Shown here: one piece after another, positions 30,365 to 40,702 of the stretch
How the letters are laid out: each line of letters starts with the position of its first letter
Numbering within the stretch: position 1 is the first letter of the stretch
Assembly (NCBI RefSeq): GCF_000426185.1
Contig: NZ_AUEW01000001.1
Coordinates: forward strand, 682,001 to 746,000
DNA from: Cellulomonas sp. URHD0024
GTDB taxonomy: Bacteria; Actinomycetota; Actinomycetes; Actinomycetales; Cellulomonadaceae
Length of the DNA stretch: 64,000 nt
Direction: 5' to 3'
Program-made: the position numbers and the translations under genes
The notes under the pieces: generated by a model
The model's input: the letters and a program-made list of their open reading frames with translations, nothing else
Told to the model about the DNA's origin: nothing
The model's database searches: none

Positions 30365-31029
30365 GCTCACCCTCCCTTCGTGGGGCTCGTGAGGAGCTCA
30401 CCGACCTGTGCGCCCGCGGCCTGGACTGGCGCGTGGACCCGGCGCGCATGCTGTCGGACCCTGCCGACGCTCGGCCGGCGGCGGTCCTGGTCCTGTTCGG
30501 TGAGCTCGAGGGCACAGGTCCGCTGGCCACCGCGCACGACCTCGACGTCCTGCTCCAGCGGCGTGCGGCCGGCTTGGGCAGCCACGCCGGCCAGATCGCG
30601 TTCCCGGGCGGTCGGCTCGAACCGTCGGACCACGGCCCACAGGCGGCGGCGCTCCGGGAAGCCGTCGAAGAGACCGGGCTCGACCCGTCCGGGGTCGACC
30701 TCCTGGGCACGCTGCCCCCATTGCCCGTGCCGGTGAGCAATCACCTCGTCACGCCCGTCCCGGCCTGGTGGACGCGCCCGTCGCGCGTCGCCGCCGTGGA
30801 CCACGCGGAGACGGTGGACGTGTTCCGGGTGTCGGTGACCGACCTGCTCGAGCCGAAGAACCGCGCGAGCGTGGAGCACACCCGCTGGGGCCGCACCGTC
30901 CGCACGCCCGCGTTCCTCGTCGACGGAGTCCTCGTCTGGGGATTCACCGGCATCGTCCTGGCACGGATGTTCGACGCGCTCGGCTGGTCGGTCCCGTACG
31001 ACGAGAACCGCACCGTCTCCGCGCGATGA
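30361..31029 (+). CDS. NUDIX hydrolase, CoA pyrophosphatase type
   Basis: A 222-aa NUDIX enzyme. The NUDIX box is at about residues 83-107 (FPGGRLEPSD...LREAVEETGL), and the preceding LLQRRAAGLGSHAGQIAFPGG is the signature of the NudL/CoA pyrophosphatase subgroup, which splits CoA to 4'-phosphopantetheine and 3',5'-ADP. It is coupled by ATGA on both sides, to the amidotransferase upstream and the kinase downstream. Substrate is inferred from the subgroup motif only. Confidence 0.87.
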
Positions 31030-31892
31030 TCGTGCACCCGGTCCCGGAGATCGACGTCTCGGAGACGCTCGTGCGCGCGCTGCTGGGCGCCCAGCATCCC
31101 GACCTCGCCGAGCTGCCGCTGAGGTGGGCGGGAACCGGCTGGGACAACGCGCTGTGGCGGGTGGGCGACGACCTCGCCGGCCGGTTCCCCGTACGGGCGA
31201 TCGCGGCACCGCTCGTGGCGAACGAGCAGGCGTGGCTCCCGGTCCTCGCACCGCTCCTCCCGGTCGACGTGCCGGTCCCCGTCCGGGTCGGCGTCCCGTC
31301 GTCGACCTACCCGTGGTCGTGGAGCCTCGTCCCGTGGTTCGACGCGGTCGCAGCCCACCACACGCCTGTCGTCGACAGGTCGGCCTGGGCGGTGCAGCTC
31401 GCCGAGGTCTTCGTCGCCCTGCACAGGCCGGCTCCGCCCGACGCGCCCGTCAACCCCTTCCGCGGGATCCCGGTGCCGCGGGGACGGTTCTCCGAGCGCC
31501 TCGAGATCCTCGACCTCCCCGACGCCGACGGGATCCTCGCCCGCTTCCGTGACCTCGCCGACGCGCCGGCGTGGGACGGACCCCCGCTGTGGTTGCACGG
31601 CGATCCGCACCCCGCCAACCTGCTGGTGCGCGAGGGTGTCCTGCGCGCGGTGATCGACTTCGGAGACGTGACGTCGGGAGACCCCGCCTGCGACCTGGCG
31701 ACGGCCTGGCTCACGTTCGACGCCGAGGGTCGAGCCGCCTTCCGCGACCGGCTGGGGCCCGACGAGGCCACGTGGCGGCGCGCTCAGGCGTGGGCGTTGC
31801 ACATGTCGCTGTCGCTGCAGGCGTACCCGGACGAGCACCCGACGCTCGTCGACATAGGCCGGCACGGCATGGTCCAGGCACTCGCCGAGTGA
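31026..31892 (+). CDS. Aminoglycoside phosphotransferase (APH)-family kinase
   Basis: A 288-aa protein with the APH fold. The catalytic loop is LWLHGDPHPANLL and the metal-binding segment VIDFGDVTSGDPACDLA. Such proteins phosphorylate small molecules such as choline, homoserine or antibiotics, and the sequence does not show which. A resistance role should not be assumed. Starts within the NUDIX stop (ATGA). Last gene of the guaB1 operon. Confidence 0.85.
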   Translation: MIVHPVPEIDVSETLVRALLGAQHPDLAELPLRWAGTGWDNALWRVGDDLAGRFPVRAIAAPLVANEQAWLPVLAPLLPVDVPVPVRVGVPSSTYPWSWSLVPWFDAVAAHHTPVVDRSAWAVQLAEVFVALHRPAPPDAPVNPFRGIPVPRGRFSERLEILDLPDADGILARFRDLADAPAWDGPPLWLHGDPHPANLLVREGVLRAVIDFGDVTSGDPACDLATAWLTFDAEGRAAFRDRLGPDEATWRRAQAWALHMSLSLQAYPDEHPTLVDIGRHGMVQALAE

Positions 31893-31949
31893 ACCGTCGA
31901 CGACCGGAACGTCACGTGGCGGCGGCGTAGGAGACGCTCCGTCGACGCT

Positions 31950-32798
31950 CTACCCGAACGTCGCCGAGACCACGACTGTGTCGGCGTCGGCAACCACGCT
32001 GACGTCGGACACGGACACTCCCGGGGGAAGCAGCGCAGCGAGGTCGATCGTGCGTCGGACCGCGGCCGCGATGGTCGGACGGAACGGTTCGACGAGCCTG
32101 TCCACGATCGGGTTGCTGCCCACCAGCTTCGGGTCGCGGATCGAGAGCACAAGGGCGTCGTCGATCGACGCATCGGCCGTCAGCGTCACGGCGGCGCGCA
32201 TGATGCTCTTCTGCACCGTCGCAGACGCTCGGACGAGCAGCTCGCGAGGCCCCCGGTTCTCGAGCTCGATGTCGAGGGCGGTCAGGTTGAGCCCCCTCGC
32301 CTCGAGCTCGGCGGCAAGTACCACCCGCGCTGCACCCTCGAGGTCCTCCAGCCGTGCGGAGACTCTCGCCGTGCCGACCACCGGGTCGTCCTCGGATGGC
32401 GGCTGCACCTCGACGAAGAGGTGGCCGTCCGAGGTCGTCGCCCACGCAAAGCGCAGGTCGCTCGCCGCGACCGCCACATCGACGGGAACCTCCGCGACCG
32501 ACGCAGCGTGAGCCACGAGCTCGAACGTGCGGACGGTCGCCGGCTCGCGATGCGTGACATCCACCGACGCGAGGTGTACCGGGTCCGCTCGGTCGAGACC
32601 GACGACGACACCAGAGGCATCCACGAGCAGGGACGAGACGTCGGCGCCGTCCAGGTGAGCGGTCACGGTGACCTGGTCCAGACCGCGGACGCCCGGCTGC
32701 CCCAGGGTCGACAGGAGCTCTCGGACTCGGGACGCGATCTCTGTGTCGCTCGTGGGTCGGGGGGCGGGACCGAACGGGACATGTCGCGCGTGGGCCAT
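31950..32798 (-). CDS. Hypothetical protein, possible DUF2993/LmeA-like fold
   Basis: A 282-aa protein with no signal peptide or membrane helix, built of many amphipathic beta strands. The end (PIVDRLVEPFRPTIAAAV...LLPPGVSVSDVSVVADADTVVVSATFG) recalls the lipid-binding DUF2993 (LmeA) family, but the match is weak and the secretion signal of LmeA is absent. It converges on the APH gene. No Shine-Dalgarno; a TAGCCT hexamer 6 bases before the ATG suggests a leaderless transcript. Function unknown. Confidence 0.6.
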   Translation of the reverse strand: MAHARHVPFGPAPRPTSDTEIASRVRELLSTLGQPGVRGLDQVTVTAHLDGADVSSLLVDASGVVVGLDRADPVHLASVDVTHREPATVRTFELVAHAASVAEVPVDVAVAASDLRFAWATTSDGHLFVEVQPPSEDDPVVGTARVSARLEDLEGAARVVLAAELEARGLNLTALDIELENRGPRELLVRASATVQKSIMRAAVTLTADASIDDALVLSIRDPKLVGSNPIVDRLVEPFRPTIAAAVRRTIDLAALLPPGVSVSDVSVVADADTVVVSATFG

Positions 32799-32804
32799 GG
32801 ACCG

Positions 32805-32810
32805 AGGCTA
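32805..32810 (-). promoter_or_regulatory. -10-like TAGCCT, leaderless start of the 31950-32798 gene
   Basis: The hexamer ends 6 bases upstream of the ATG at 32798, which has no ribosome-binding site. Confidence 0.4.
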
Positions 32811-32931
32811 GGCCGGGCACACCCGCCCTCACCACTCGTGGCGAGGTCGGCCGCCCGCGACCGCCCGTCCAGGGCCGTCGTCGGCCACGGCGGCGACGCG
32901 AGAGCGCACCCCGGGGACCCAGTCCGCCGGC

Positions 32932-34288
32932 TCAGGAGATCGTCAGCGCCGCCGTCGTCACCGACCTGGTGGTGTACCCGGTCCGTCTCACCGTGACCCG
33001 GACCGAGACGGCCGTGCCCGTGCTCGCGCTGGTGAGCTTGTAGCTCGCGGCCGTGGCCCCGCTGATCGCCACGCCCGACCGCAACCACTGGTAGGTCACG
33101 GTCGTCCCGGTCGGCGTCCAGGTTCCCGGCGTCACGGTGAGGGTCGACCCGACCTTCGGCGTGCCCGTGACCACCGGCGAGACCTTGGTGGTGATCGTGC
33201 CCGCCGCCACGGCAGCCGTCGCCGTCGAGGTCGCGCTCCTGGTGACGTACCCGGTCCGTGAGACCACGACCTTCACCGCCACCGCCTTGGCCAGGTCGGA
33301 TGCCGTCAGCCGGTACGTCGACGCGGTCGCACCGCTGATCGCCACACCCGAACGCAGCCACTGGTAGGTCACGGTGGTCGGGTTCGGGGACCAGGTCCCT
33401 GCGATCGCGGTCAACGTGTACCCGACCTTCGCCGTGCCGGACACCGTCGGCTTGACCGTGTTGACGAACGACCCCGCGGTGACCTTCGCCGTCGCGGCCG
33501 ACGTCACCACGAGCGTGGTGAATCCGGACTTCTTGGCGGTGACGCGCAGCGAGACCGTCGCGCCGAGGTCCGCCAGGGCGAGCGAGTAGGTCGACGCGGT
33601 CGCGCCGGTGATGACCGCACCGTTTCGCAACCACTGGTAGGTCCGCGTGACGGTCGTCGGCGACCACGTGCCGGTCGACGACGTCAGCTTCGCGCCGACC
33701 TTCGCAGACCCGGAGATCACGGGCTTCACCGTGTTCGTGATCGTCCCGACGAGCACCGTCGCGGTGGTTGCCGAGGTCGCCGTCACGCTGGTGTAGCCGA
33801 TCTTGAGGGCCGTCACCCGTACCGAGACCGCGGTGCCCAGGTCGGCGGCGGCCAGCGTGTAGGTCGACGACGTCGCACCGCTGATCGCGACACCGCCACG
33901 CAGCCACTGGTACGCGGGCGTCGTTCCCGCCGGGGACCACGTCCCTGGCGTCGCAGTCAGCTTCGTGCCCACCTTGGCCGCGCCGGCCACCGTCGGCTTG
34001 GCGGTCCTCATGATCGTGCCCGGGGAGACTGCGGCCGTGGCGGCCGAGGTCACCGACGACCTCAGGTAGCCGGACCTGCTCGCGGTCACCCGCACCGAGA
34101 CCGGCGCGCCGGCCTCGGCTCCCGTCACCGTGTAGGTCGACGCCGTTGCACCGCTGATCTCGCCGCCGCCGCCAAGCCACTGGTACGACACCGTCGTCGC
34201 CGCGGGCGACCAGGTGCCCGCCGTCGCCGTGAGCGTGGACCCGACCTTGGCCGTGCCGCTGACCGTCGGCGTGACCGTGCTCGTCAAC
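32932..34288 (-). repeat. Five tandem ~270-bp Ig-like coding repeats of protein A
   Basis: About 90-codon units, each with GTWSP and YQWLR motifs, recognisably similar at DNA level. They are protein-coding, and only the last is shortened at the stop. Confidence 0.85.
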
Positions 34289-37032
34289 GACGGCATCGCC
34301 ACCAGGTTGATCCCGGCCACGTCCTCGCACCCGGGGATCACGACGTCCCGTTGCGAGACCTCGGTGAAGTCAGTGGCTCCGGAGCCGCTCGACGGCCAGT
34401 AGCCGAGCGCGACGTGATACGAGCCGTCGAGCAGACCTGTGACTGTGTACGGGCCCCCAGCCACCAGCTCGGACGTTCTCGACACGAGGTTCGGGTCGTC
34501 GTCGTTGTAGACGGTGACCTTGCCCACCGCGCCGTCCGGGATCAGACCCGGCTCGATCGTGCCGCTGACTGTCGCGCACGTCGTGAGGTGCCCGTCGATG
34601 CCGTCGACGACCTCGCCGATCCCGACCGGGACGACGTCCGCGTCGGCGAGCCGCACGGGCCCGTCGCTCGCTCCGGGCTTGTAGAACGTGCCGGTGTACA
34701 ACGAGAAGCCGCTCTCCCGGTTGAACCCGATCTTGAAGGAACCGGACGGCACCTCGTCGACCTGGTAGGCATCAGACGGCGACCACCCCTGCGCCACGAT
34801 GTGACCGGACGCCGCGTCGACGACGCTGACGCCGCCGTCGTGGCCCCCGTCGCCCGCGGGATCCGCCGGACGCGTGAGTGAGCCGAGGACGGAGGAGGCC
34901 GCCTGGGCGACGGCGCGCAGACCCGTCTGGCCGGATGAGACCGGCGTGCCGTCCACCCACCACGCGTGCTGGAGCGGCTTGTCCTGGCCGGCATAGCGAC
35001 CATCGACGATGCCGCCGGGGCCGTCGTTGAACCAGAGGAGAGCGCTACCGGGTCGCACGCGCCGCACGGCGAAGGAACCGTTGGCCGAAACCTGAGCGTT
35101 CGCGACGTACGACACGGTCGTACTCTCGGCCGACATCTGCGGCCCCGACGAGCCATTCGGCGGTGTGTATCCGGCCGGCAAGGACAGGCGACCCGAGATC
35201 GTCTGACCGGTGGTCGGCTTCACCACGACTCCCGACCGCCCGCCGACGATCGACGCCGCACCGTCGGCGGAGTCGGCGAGGGGGGATCCGTCGGCGGAGT
35301 AGTACCCGGGCAGGAGATTGCCGTACACCCCTCCCCCGTCGTTCTCCCAGAACTGGAGCCGGTACGCCACTGCACCGTCGAGACGTCCGACAGAGAACCG
35401 GTACGACCCGTCCGCGGCCTTGACCACGGTCTGGAACCCGCCGCCGAGACCTGGCGTCGACGAGGTGACACCGACCTGCATCGTCCCGGGGGTGTACCCG
35501 GTCGGCAGCAGGAGCGTTCCCGAGATCGACACCGCCGGACGGAGCGAGACCTGCACAGAGCTGGGAACGGAGACGACGACCGCGTCCTGGTACGTCGCGA
35601 CGAGCTGCGGGCTGCCTGCGTAGTAGCCCCCGACGAACGGGCCTGACGACACTCCGACCTGGAACCGGTACCCGAGCTGGGGATCCATCCCGGCGAGGGT
35701 GAAGTCCACATGGTCACCCACGGGCACGCTGGTGGAGGCCGCCGGGGTGTTGCCCCAGTTCGTCGCGTCCGTCCACGCGTAGATGTAGACGCCGTCGGCC
35801 AGCCCGATGGTGGCACCCAGCGGCGGGCGCACGCTGACGGTCATGGCAGCAGCGGCCCGCGGGTGGAGCTCGAGGCCGGAGCGCCCACCGGCGATGTCGA
35901 CCGCGGCGCCCGGTTCCCGCACGAGGGGTTGGCCGGCGCCCGCCCACCATCCGCCGACGTACCCCATCTGCCCGAACAACCGAAGTCGGTACGACACCGC
36001 CGGGTCCAACCCGTCGATGCTGAACGTCTCGCCCGACGAGTACCGTGAGTCCACCAGTTCCCAGAAGTTCGCGGACGCGTCCCAGCGGTACGCCCCGACG
36101 TTGACCCCCGCCGGACCGGCCCCCGCCGGCATGACGACGGAACCGGAGATCGTGACCAGGGTGGCCGCCCCCTCGACGTGCGAGTCCAGAGCGTCGGCAT
36201 GCCGCGCCGCGGCTCCGGCAGCGGGTGAGGGATGGACGACGACCCCGCCGGCCGGCGCCTCGACGTCCACGCTCCCGCGCGCGTCGTCGACGACTCCGGT
36301 CGCGGTCACCCAGCCCGACGCGAGCTCCGGGTGCGATGCCGTCGGGTCCTCGAGGCGCAGGGAGTATGCCTCACCCGGCGCGAGGTGCTCGAGGGCGTAC
36401 GCGCCGTCAGCAGCAACGGTCGCGGTGTCCGTGATCGAACGGAAGTCCCCGTCGTGGTGGTGGGACGCGCTCACGACGAGGGGCGCCGACTCGTCGTGGA
36501 CGAAGCCCGCCGACAGCTCGACGGTGCCAGCGATCGACGACCACTCACCGGGCATCGCGATCAGCCCGTGCGTGGGCGCCGAGACGGGCGCAGACGCCGA
36601 CGGTTCGCGAACGAGGTGCTGCCCGCCGCCCGCGAACCAGCCGCCCAGCACGCCGGCTCCGTCACTGAGCTGGAGCCGGTAGGAGGCGCCAGGCACCAGG
36701 CCGGCGACGACGAACGTCGAGTCGCCCCCGAGGTCCACGGGCGCGACAGCGGGCAGCGAGGCGTCGAGGGCGACTGCCTGCACGGTCATCGGGTGGCTGT
36801 ACGCGTCCTGGTCCGACCGATCGCTCGGGTCGGGTAGCACGAGCGAGCCGGAGATCGTCGCAAGCGCCTGCTTGTCCGACCCCGCCCCCGCACCGTCGCT
36901 CGCCTCGACCGACGTCGCACCCACGACCCCACCCCCGGCCAGCGCGGAGGTCGCGGGCAACATCGTGAGCGCCAGCGTGGCCGCGAGGCCGAGGGCGAGC
37001 GCGCGGGCCGAGCGCGAGAGGGCAGGGTGCAT
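32932..37032 (-). CDS. Giant secreted modular protein A (8 beta-sandwich modules plus 5 Ig-like repeats)
   Basis: A 1366-aa exported protein. A Sec signal peptide covers about residues 1-32 (ending ATSALAG). Eight modules of about 95-125 aa follow, most starting with a (V/T)ISG(S/T)xxLP motif, then YRL and GGWxAG, and resembling carboxypeptidase-regulatory-like or SpaA-type sandwiches. From about residue 916 come five repeats of about 90 aa (VKPxVSGTAKVGxxLTA...GTWSP...YQWLRxGxAISGATAS). The only cysteines are C819 and C902, bracketing the eighth module. No LPxTG or C-terminal anchor. GGAG precedes the ATG. Function unknown, probably adhesive or cell-surface. Confidence 0.85.
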   Translation of the reverse strand: MHPALSRSARALALGLAATLALTMLPATSALAGGGVVGATSVEASDGAGAGSDKQALATISGSLVLPDPSDRSDQDAYSHPMTVQAVALDASLPAVAPVDLGGDSTFVVAGLVPGASYRLQLSDGAGVLGGWFAGGGQHLVREPSASAPVSAPTHGLIAMPGEWSSIAGTVELSAGFVHDESAPLVVSASHHHDGDFRSITDTATVAADGAYALEHLAPGEAYSLRLEDPTASHPELASGWVTATGVVDDARGSVDVEAPAGGVVVHPSPAAGAAARHADALDSHVEGAATLVTISGSVVMPAGAGPAGVNVGAYRWDASANFWELVDSRYSSGETFSIDGLDPAVSYRLRLFGQMGYVGGWWAGAGQPLVREPGAAVDIAGGRSGLELHPRAAAAMTVSVRPPLGATIGLADGVYIYAWTDATNWGNTPAASTSVPVGDHVDFTLAGMDPQLGYRFQVGVSSGPFVGGYYAGSPQLVATYQDAVVVSVPSSVQVSLRPAVSISGTLLLPTGYTPGTMQVGVTSSTPGLGGGFQTVVKAADGSYRFSVGRLDGAVAYRLQFWENDGGGVYGNLLPGYYSADGSPLADSADGAASIVGGRSGVVVKPTTGQTISGRLSLPAGYTPPNGSSGPQMSAESTTVSYVANAQVSANGSFAVRRVRPGSALLWFNDGPGGIVDGRYAGQDKPLQHAWWVDGTPVSSGQTGLRAVAQAASSVLGSLTRPADPAGDGGHDGGVSVVDAASGHIVAQGWSPSDAYQVDEVPSGSFKIGFNRESGFSLYTGTFYKPGASDGPVRLADADVVPVGIGEVVDGIDGHLTTCATVSGTIEPGLIPDGAVGKVTVYNDDDPNLVSRTSELVAGGPYTVTGLLDGSYHVALGYWPSSGSGATDFTEVSQRDVVIPGCEDVAGINLVAMPSLTSTVTPTVSGTAKVGSTLTATAGTWSPAATTVSYQWLGGGGEISGATASTYTVTGAEAGAPVSVRVTASRSGYLRSSVTSAATAAVSPGTIMRTAKPTVAGAAKVGTKLTATPGTWSPAGTTPAYQWLRGGVAISGATSSTYTLAAADLGTAVSVRVTALKIGYTSVTATSATTATVLVGTITNTVKPVISGSAKVGAKLTSSTGTWSPTTVTRTYQWLRNGAVITGATASTYSLALADLGATVSLRVTAKKSGFTTLVVTSAATAKVTAGSFVNTVKPTVSGTAKVGYTLTAIAGTWSPNPTTVTYQWLRSGVAISGATASTYRLTASDLAKAVAVKVVVSRTGYVTRSATSTATAAVAAGTITTKVSPVVTGTPKVGSTLTVTPGTWTPTGTTVTYQWLRSGVAISGATAASYKLTSASTGTAVSVRVTVRRTGYTTRSVTTAALTIS

Positions 37033-37257
37033 GTCGTTTGCTCCAGCGGTCGTGGCGCGCGGGGCGTTCAGAACATGCGCGGGGACCAGAATCGCCCAGC
37101 CCCGCGATCTGTGACAAGTCCGACATTCGTTGCAGAAGCGCACTTCACCCGAACGGACTCGAACCCACGGCCACACCAGGTCGAGAAGACGCCGCCGCTG
37201 GAGACGGAATCCATCCCCCGCAGGCGGGCGGCATGCGGCCGGACCGCATCCGTCACC

Positions 37258-37263
37258 TACCCT
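37258..37263 (+). promoter_or_regulatory. -10-like TACCCT, leaderless start of the ligase-like gene
   Basis: TACCCT ends 7 bases before the GTG at 37271, which lacks a Shine-Dalgarno. A 6-bp inverted repeat, ATGCGG-N5-CCGCAT, at 37233-37249 just upstream could be an operator. The rest of the 238-bp divergent gap shows nothing clear. Confidence 0.45.
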
Positions 37264-37270
37264 CGTCTGC

Positions 37271-39181
37271 GTGTCGAGAACCGCTGGTCTGCGGGACGGG
37301 CCGCGCGGTGGACGCAGCGGCTCGCCTCGCGTTGCGGGACGTCCGGTCGCCACCACCGAAGGCCCGACCCCGTGGTCCGGCTGGTCGCGGATCGCCCTCG
37401 CTGCCGTCCCCGCGTCCGCCGTCGTCCTCGCGCCCGGCGGCCTCTTCCGCTTCGTGCTGCCGAAGCTGGCCGTCCTGGCTGTCGCGGTGCTCGCTGCGGC
37501 GCTCGCACCGGCGGCCGGTCGGCTGCACCGCTGGGCGGCGTGGCTCGTCGGAGTCGGCGCTGCGTGGCTGGCCGTCGCCGCGCTCACCGGCGCCGCGCCG
37601 CTGGCCCAGGTGCTCGGGCGCTGGCCGCGCTACGAAGGACTGGTCGCGGTGCCGCTGTACGTCGGGGCACTGTGGGCCGGCGCGCGGTTGCTCGGGCCAC
37701 AGGTGACCGGCAGCTCGGTGCGCTGGCTCTGGGCGGCGTCGGCCCTGGTCGCCGCCCTGCTGGGCACGGTCTCGGCCCTGGAAGCCGCGGGCCTTCGTCC
37801 GCTCGGCGGGGACGTGTCCCGGCCGGGGGCGCTGCTCGGGAACGCCTCCGACCAGGGTGTCGTCGGTGTTCTGCTCGTCGCTCTGCTGTGCGTTCCCGCC
37901 GTCCGTCGACGATCGCCCCTGCTCCTGCTCGGGCTCGCGGGCGCGTTGGTCACGGTCGTGTCGTCCGCCTCGCGCGGGGCCGTGCTGGGTGTCCTCACCG
38001 CACTCCTGGTGTGCTTCGTCGCGCAACGCCCCGGAAGCGCCTCCTGGCGCAGCGCGGCGGTGATCGGGCCGGTAGCGGCGGCCGCCGTCGTCGTCGTCGG
38101 CACGCTTGCCCTTCCCCTGTCCCGCGCGCGCGCCCTGGGCACGAGCGGCCTCGCCACGGAGACGGTCACCGGGCGCAGCGACCTCTGGCGGTCGGCCGTC
38201 GACCTCGCCGCGGACCATCCCCTCCTCGGAGCGGGCCCCAGCGGCCTGGTCGACGCACTGCCCGCGCACCGCACGCAGTCGTGGGCGACGACTGCCGATC
38301 CGGTCTCGGTGGTCGACTCCACCCACTCCTGGCCGGTCCAGGCGCTGGTGGCGGGGGGCCTGCCGCTGCTGGTCTCCGCGCTCGCACTGGCTGCCGTCGT
38401 GGTGGTGCTCGGCATCCGTCGCCTGCGCGCAGCACGGGCGGCATCGACTCCTGAGCAGTCCGACCTCGTGATCGGCGCCCTGGCCGCGGTCGTCGGCTAC
38501 GGCGTCGCTCTGAGCACCCACTTCACCTCCGCCGGCACCGCAGGTCTGGCCGCACTGCTCGCGGGGACCCTGGTTGCCGCTGCGCCCAGTCACCGCCGGT
38601 TCGTCGCCCCGGCCGTCGCCGTCGTCTCGGGCGCCCTCACCGTCGCCCTCGTGGTCGGCACTGCCGCGGAGTACCCGCTCGCTTCGGCGGTCCGGCACGC
38701 GTCGGTCGGCGACGTCGACGCGGCGGACGACCAGTTCGCGCTCGCGCAGCGGCTCCGCCCGTGGGACCTCGACATCCCGCTCGTCGCCGCGACGACCTTC
38801 TTCGCCGGCACGCAGGCGGGTGACGTCCCGTCCGCGGAGGCGGCCGCGCGATGGGCCCGACGATCGGTGGACGCCACCGGATCGCTCGAGGCGCAACGCG
38901 TCCTCGGCGCCGGCCAGCTGGTCGCCGGGCAGCCGACGGTCGCGCTCGAGACGTTGGACGACGCCCTGCGCCGTGCGCCCCTCGACGCCTCCATCCAGGT
39001 GTGGCGTGGGCTGGCACTCGCTCAGCTGGGAGACGAGCGCAACGCCGAGCAGGCCTGGCTCGCAGCCACGACCAACAAGCCCACCGCGGCGCAGGCCTGG
39101 GCGCTGCTCGCCCGGCTGTACGAGTCCCAGGGACGGGTCGAGGATCACGCCAGGGCGCTGGACCTCTCGGCCGGTCGCTGA
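37271..39181 (+). CDS. O-antigen ligase/Wzy_C-family membrane protein with C-terminal TPR region
   Basis: A 636-aa polytopic membrane protein. About ten hydrophobic segments occupy residues 30-450. The Wzy_C core shows SRGAVLGVLTALLVC, then GRSDLWRSAVDLAADHPLLGAGPSGL and a periplasmic loop ending STHSWPVQALVAGGLPLLV, the usual R..W/HPL.G.G/H pattern. Residues about 480-636 are helical TPR-like repeats (ALAQLGDERNAEQAWLAA). This superfamily includes O-antigen polymerases, WaaL ligases and PglL-type protein O-glycosyltransferases. It lies between two giant secreted proteins. GTG at 37271 starts VSRTAGLRD; longer starts are Arg-rich and unlikely. Confidence 0.8.
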   Translation: MSRTAGLRDGPRGGRSGSPRVAGRPVATTEGPTPWSGWSRIALAAVPASAVVLAPGGLFRFVLPKLAVLAVAVLAAALAPAAGRLHRWAAWLVGVGAAWLAVAALTGAAPLAQVLGRWPRYEGLVAVPLYVGALWAGARLLGPQVTGSSVRWLWAASALVAALLGTVSALEAAGLRPLGGDVSRPGALLGNASDQGVVGVLLVALLCVPAVRRRSPLLLLGLAGALVTVVSSASRGAVLGVLTALLVCFVAQRPGSASWRSAAVIGPVAAAAVVVVGTLALPLSRARALGTSGLATETVTGRSDLWRSAVDLAADHPLLGAGPSGLVDALPAHRTQSWATTADPVSVVDSTHSWPVQALVAGGLPLLVSALALAAVVVVLGIRRLRAARAASTPEQSDLVIGALAAVVGYGVALSTHFTSAGTAGLAALLAGTLVAAAPSHRRFVAPAVAVVSGALTVALVVGTAAEYPLASAVRHASVGDVDAADDQFALAQRLRPWDLDIPLVAATTFFAGTQAGDVPSAEAAARWARRSVDATGSLEAQRVLGAGQLVAGQPTVALETLDDALRRAPLDASIQVWRGLALAQLGDERNAEQAWLAATTNKPTAAQAWALLARLYESQGRVEDHARALDLSAGR

Positions 39182-39295
39182 CACCACCGAGCGACTGCGT
39201 CTCACGACCCGCGACGCGGCCCACGACCGACGGCGCGACAGTGAGCGCGACCATCGTGCGGCTGGTCTGGCGCGCCGGGCCCCGGGCACGTCAGA

Positions 39296-39329
39296 GGCCG
39301 CGGCGTGGGCTGGTGCCCTCGCCGCGGCC
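39296..39329. terminator. Hairpin between convergent ligase-like and giant protein B genes
   Basis: A perfect 10-bp stem GGCCGCGGCG / CGCCGCGGCC with a 14-nt loop, 17 bases from the protein B stop and about 115 bases after the ligase-like stop. Probably terminates both transcripts. Confidence 0.65.
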
Positions 39330-39346
39330 CCGGGCCGATCAGACGA

Positions 39347-40702
39347 TCAGGAGACCTTGACGGCCGCCGTCGTGACCGATGCCGTCGTGTACCCCACCTT
39401 GGTCGCGGTGACCTTCACCGACACCGACGCGCCCTTGCTCGCACTGGTCAGGACGTAGGACCTGCCGGTCGCGCCGCTGATCGGGGCACCACCACGAAGC
39501 CACTGGTACGTGAGGGTCGGGCCGGTCGGCGACCAGGTGCCCGCCGACGTGGTCAACGTCTGCCCGACCTTCGCGGTCCCCGTCACCGTCGGCTTGACCG
39601 AGCTGGTGATCGTGCCCGACGAGACCTTCGCCGTCGACACCGACGTCGCAGCCGCCGACGTGTACCCGCTGCGGGCGACCGTCACCTTCACCGCGAGCGT
39701 CCTGCCCAGGTCGGACGCCGTCGGCACGTACGACGTCGCGGTCGCACCCGTGATCGCCACCCCGGCACGCAGCCACTGGTAGGCGACCGTGGACCCGGTC
39801 GGCGACCAGGTACCCGCCGACGCCGTCAGCTTCACACCGACCTTCGCCGTCCCGGTCACCACCGGATTGACCGTCCTGGCGAACGAGCCCGCGACCACCG
39901 CGGCCGTCGGCTCGGACGTCGCTGCCGCCGCGCCGTACCCGTCCTTGGCGGCGGTCACCGTCACCGCCAACGCCTTGCCCAGGTCCGACGCGGTCGGCGT
40001 GTACGTCGACGCGGTGGCACTCGTGATCGCCACCCCGGCACGCAGCCACTTGTAGGTCGCAGTCGTCCCCGACTGCGTCCACGTACCGGCCGACGCGGTC
40101 AGCTGCACCCCGACCTTCGCCGTCCCCGAGACCACCGGCTTCACCGAGCTGCTGATCGTCCCAGCGGCGACCACGTCGGTCGGCGCCGAGGTTGCCGACG
40201 CCTCGAGGTAGCCGTCCCTGGACACGGTGACCTTCACGGCAACCTGCTTGCCCACGTCGGGCGCGGTCAACGTGTATGCGGACGCCGTCGCACCCGAGAT
40301 CGCGACACCGGCACGCAGCCACTGGTACGTCGGCTTCGTCTCCGACGGCGTCCAGATGCCGGCCGTCGCCGTCAGCCTGGAGCCCACCTTCGCCGACCCC
40401 GTCACCAGCGGCTTCACCGAGCTGGTGATCGTCCCGGCTGCGACCACCTCGGTCGGCGCAGAGGTGGCGGACGCGTCGAGGTAGCCGGTCTTCGATGCCG
40501 TGACCTCGACCGAGACGTGCGCATGCAGGTCCGCCGCCGTGAGCGCGTAGCTCGGCGTCGTCGCGCCCGCAACGGGGTCACCGTCGCGCAACCACTGGTA
40601 GGTCACGGACACCGTCGAGGGCGACCACGTGCCCGCGGCGACGGTCAGCACCTTGCCCACCTGCGGCGTCCCGGCGATCGTCGGCTTGGCGACGTTGGTG
40701 AC
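39347..40702 (-). repeat. Five tandem ~270-bp Ig-like coding repeats of protein B
   Basis: Units of about 90 codons, the same family as in protein A, with YQWLRAGVAI and VAAGTI..SVKP linkers repeated. Confidence 0.85.

Noticed and set aside
31026..31892. Antibiotic-resistance reading of the APH-family kinase
   Set aside because: Only the general APH fold motifs are visible and the gene is embedded in a metabolic operon. Nothing points to an antibiotic substrate.
32932..34288. Regularly spaced repeats considered as a CRISPR or minisatellite array
   Set aside because: The ~270-bp period is far too long for CRISPR and the units are in-frame Ig-like protein repeats. The same holds for 39347-40702.
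37150..37168. tRNA-like T-arm sequence GGGTTCGAGTCC on the minus strand
   Set aside because: The T-stem does not pair beyond two bases, and no acceptor, D or anticodon stem could be built around it. It is not a tRNA; a decayed remnant is possible but unsupported.
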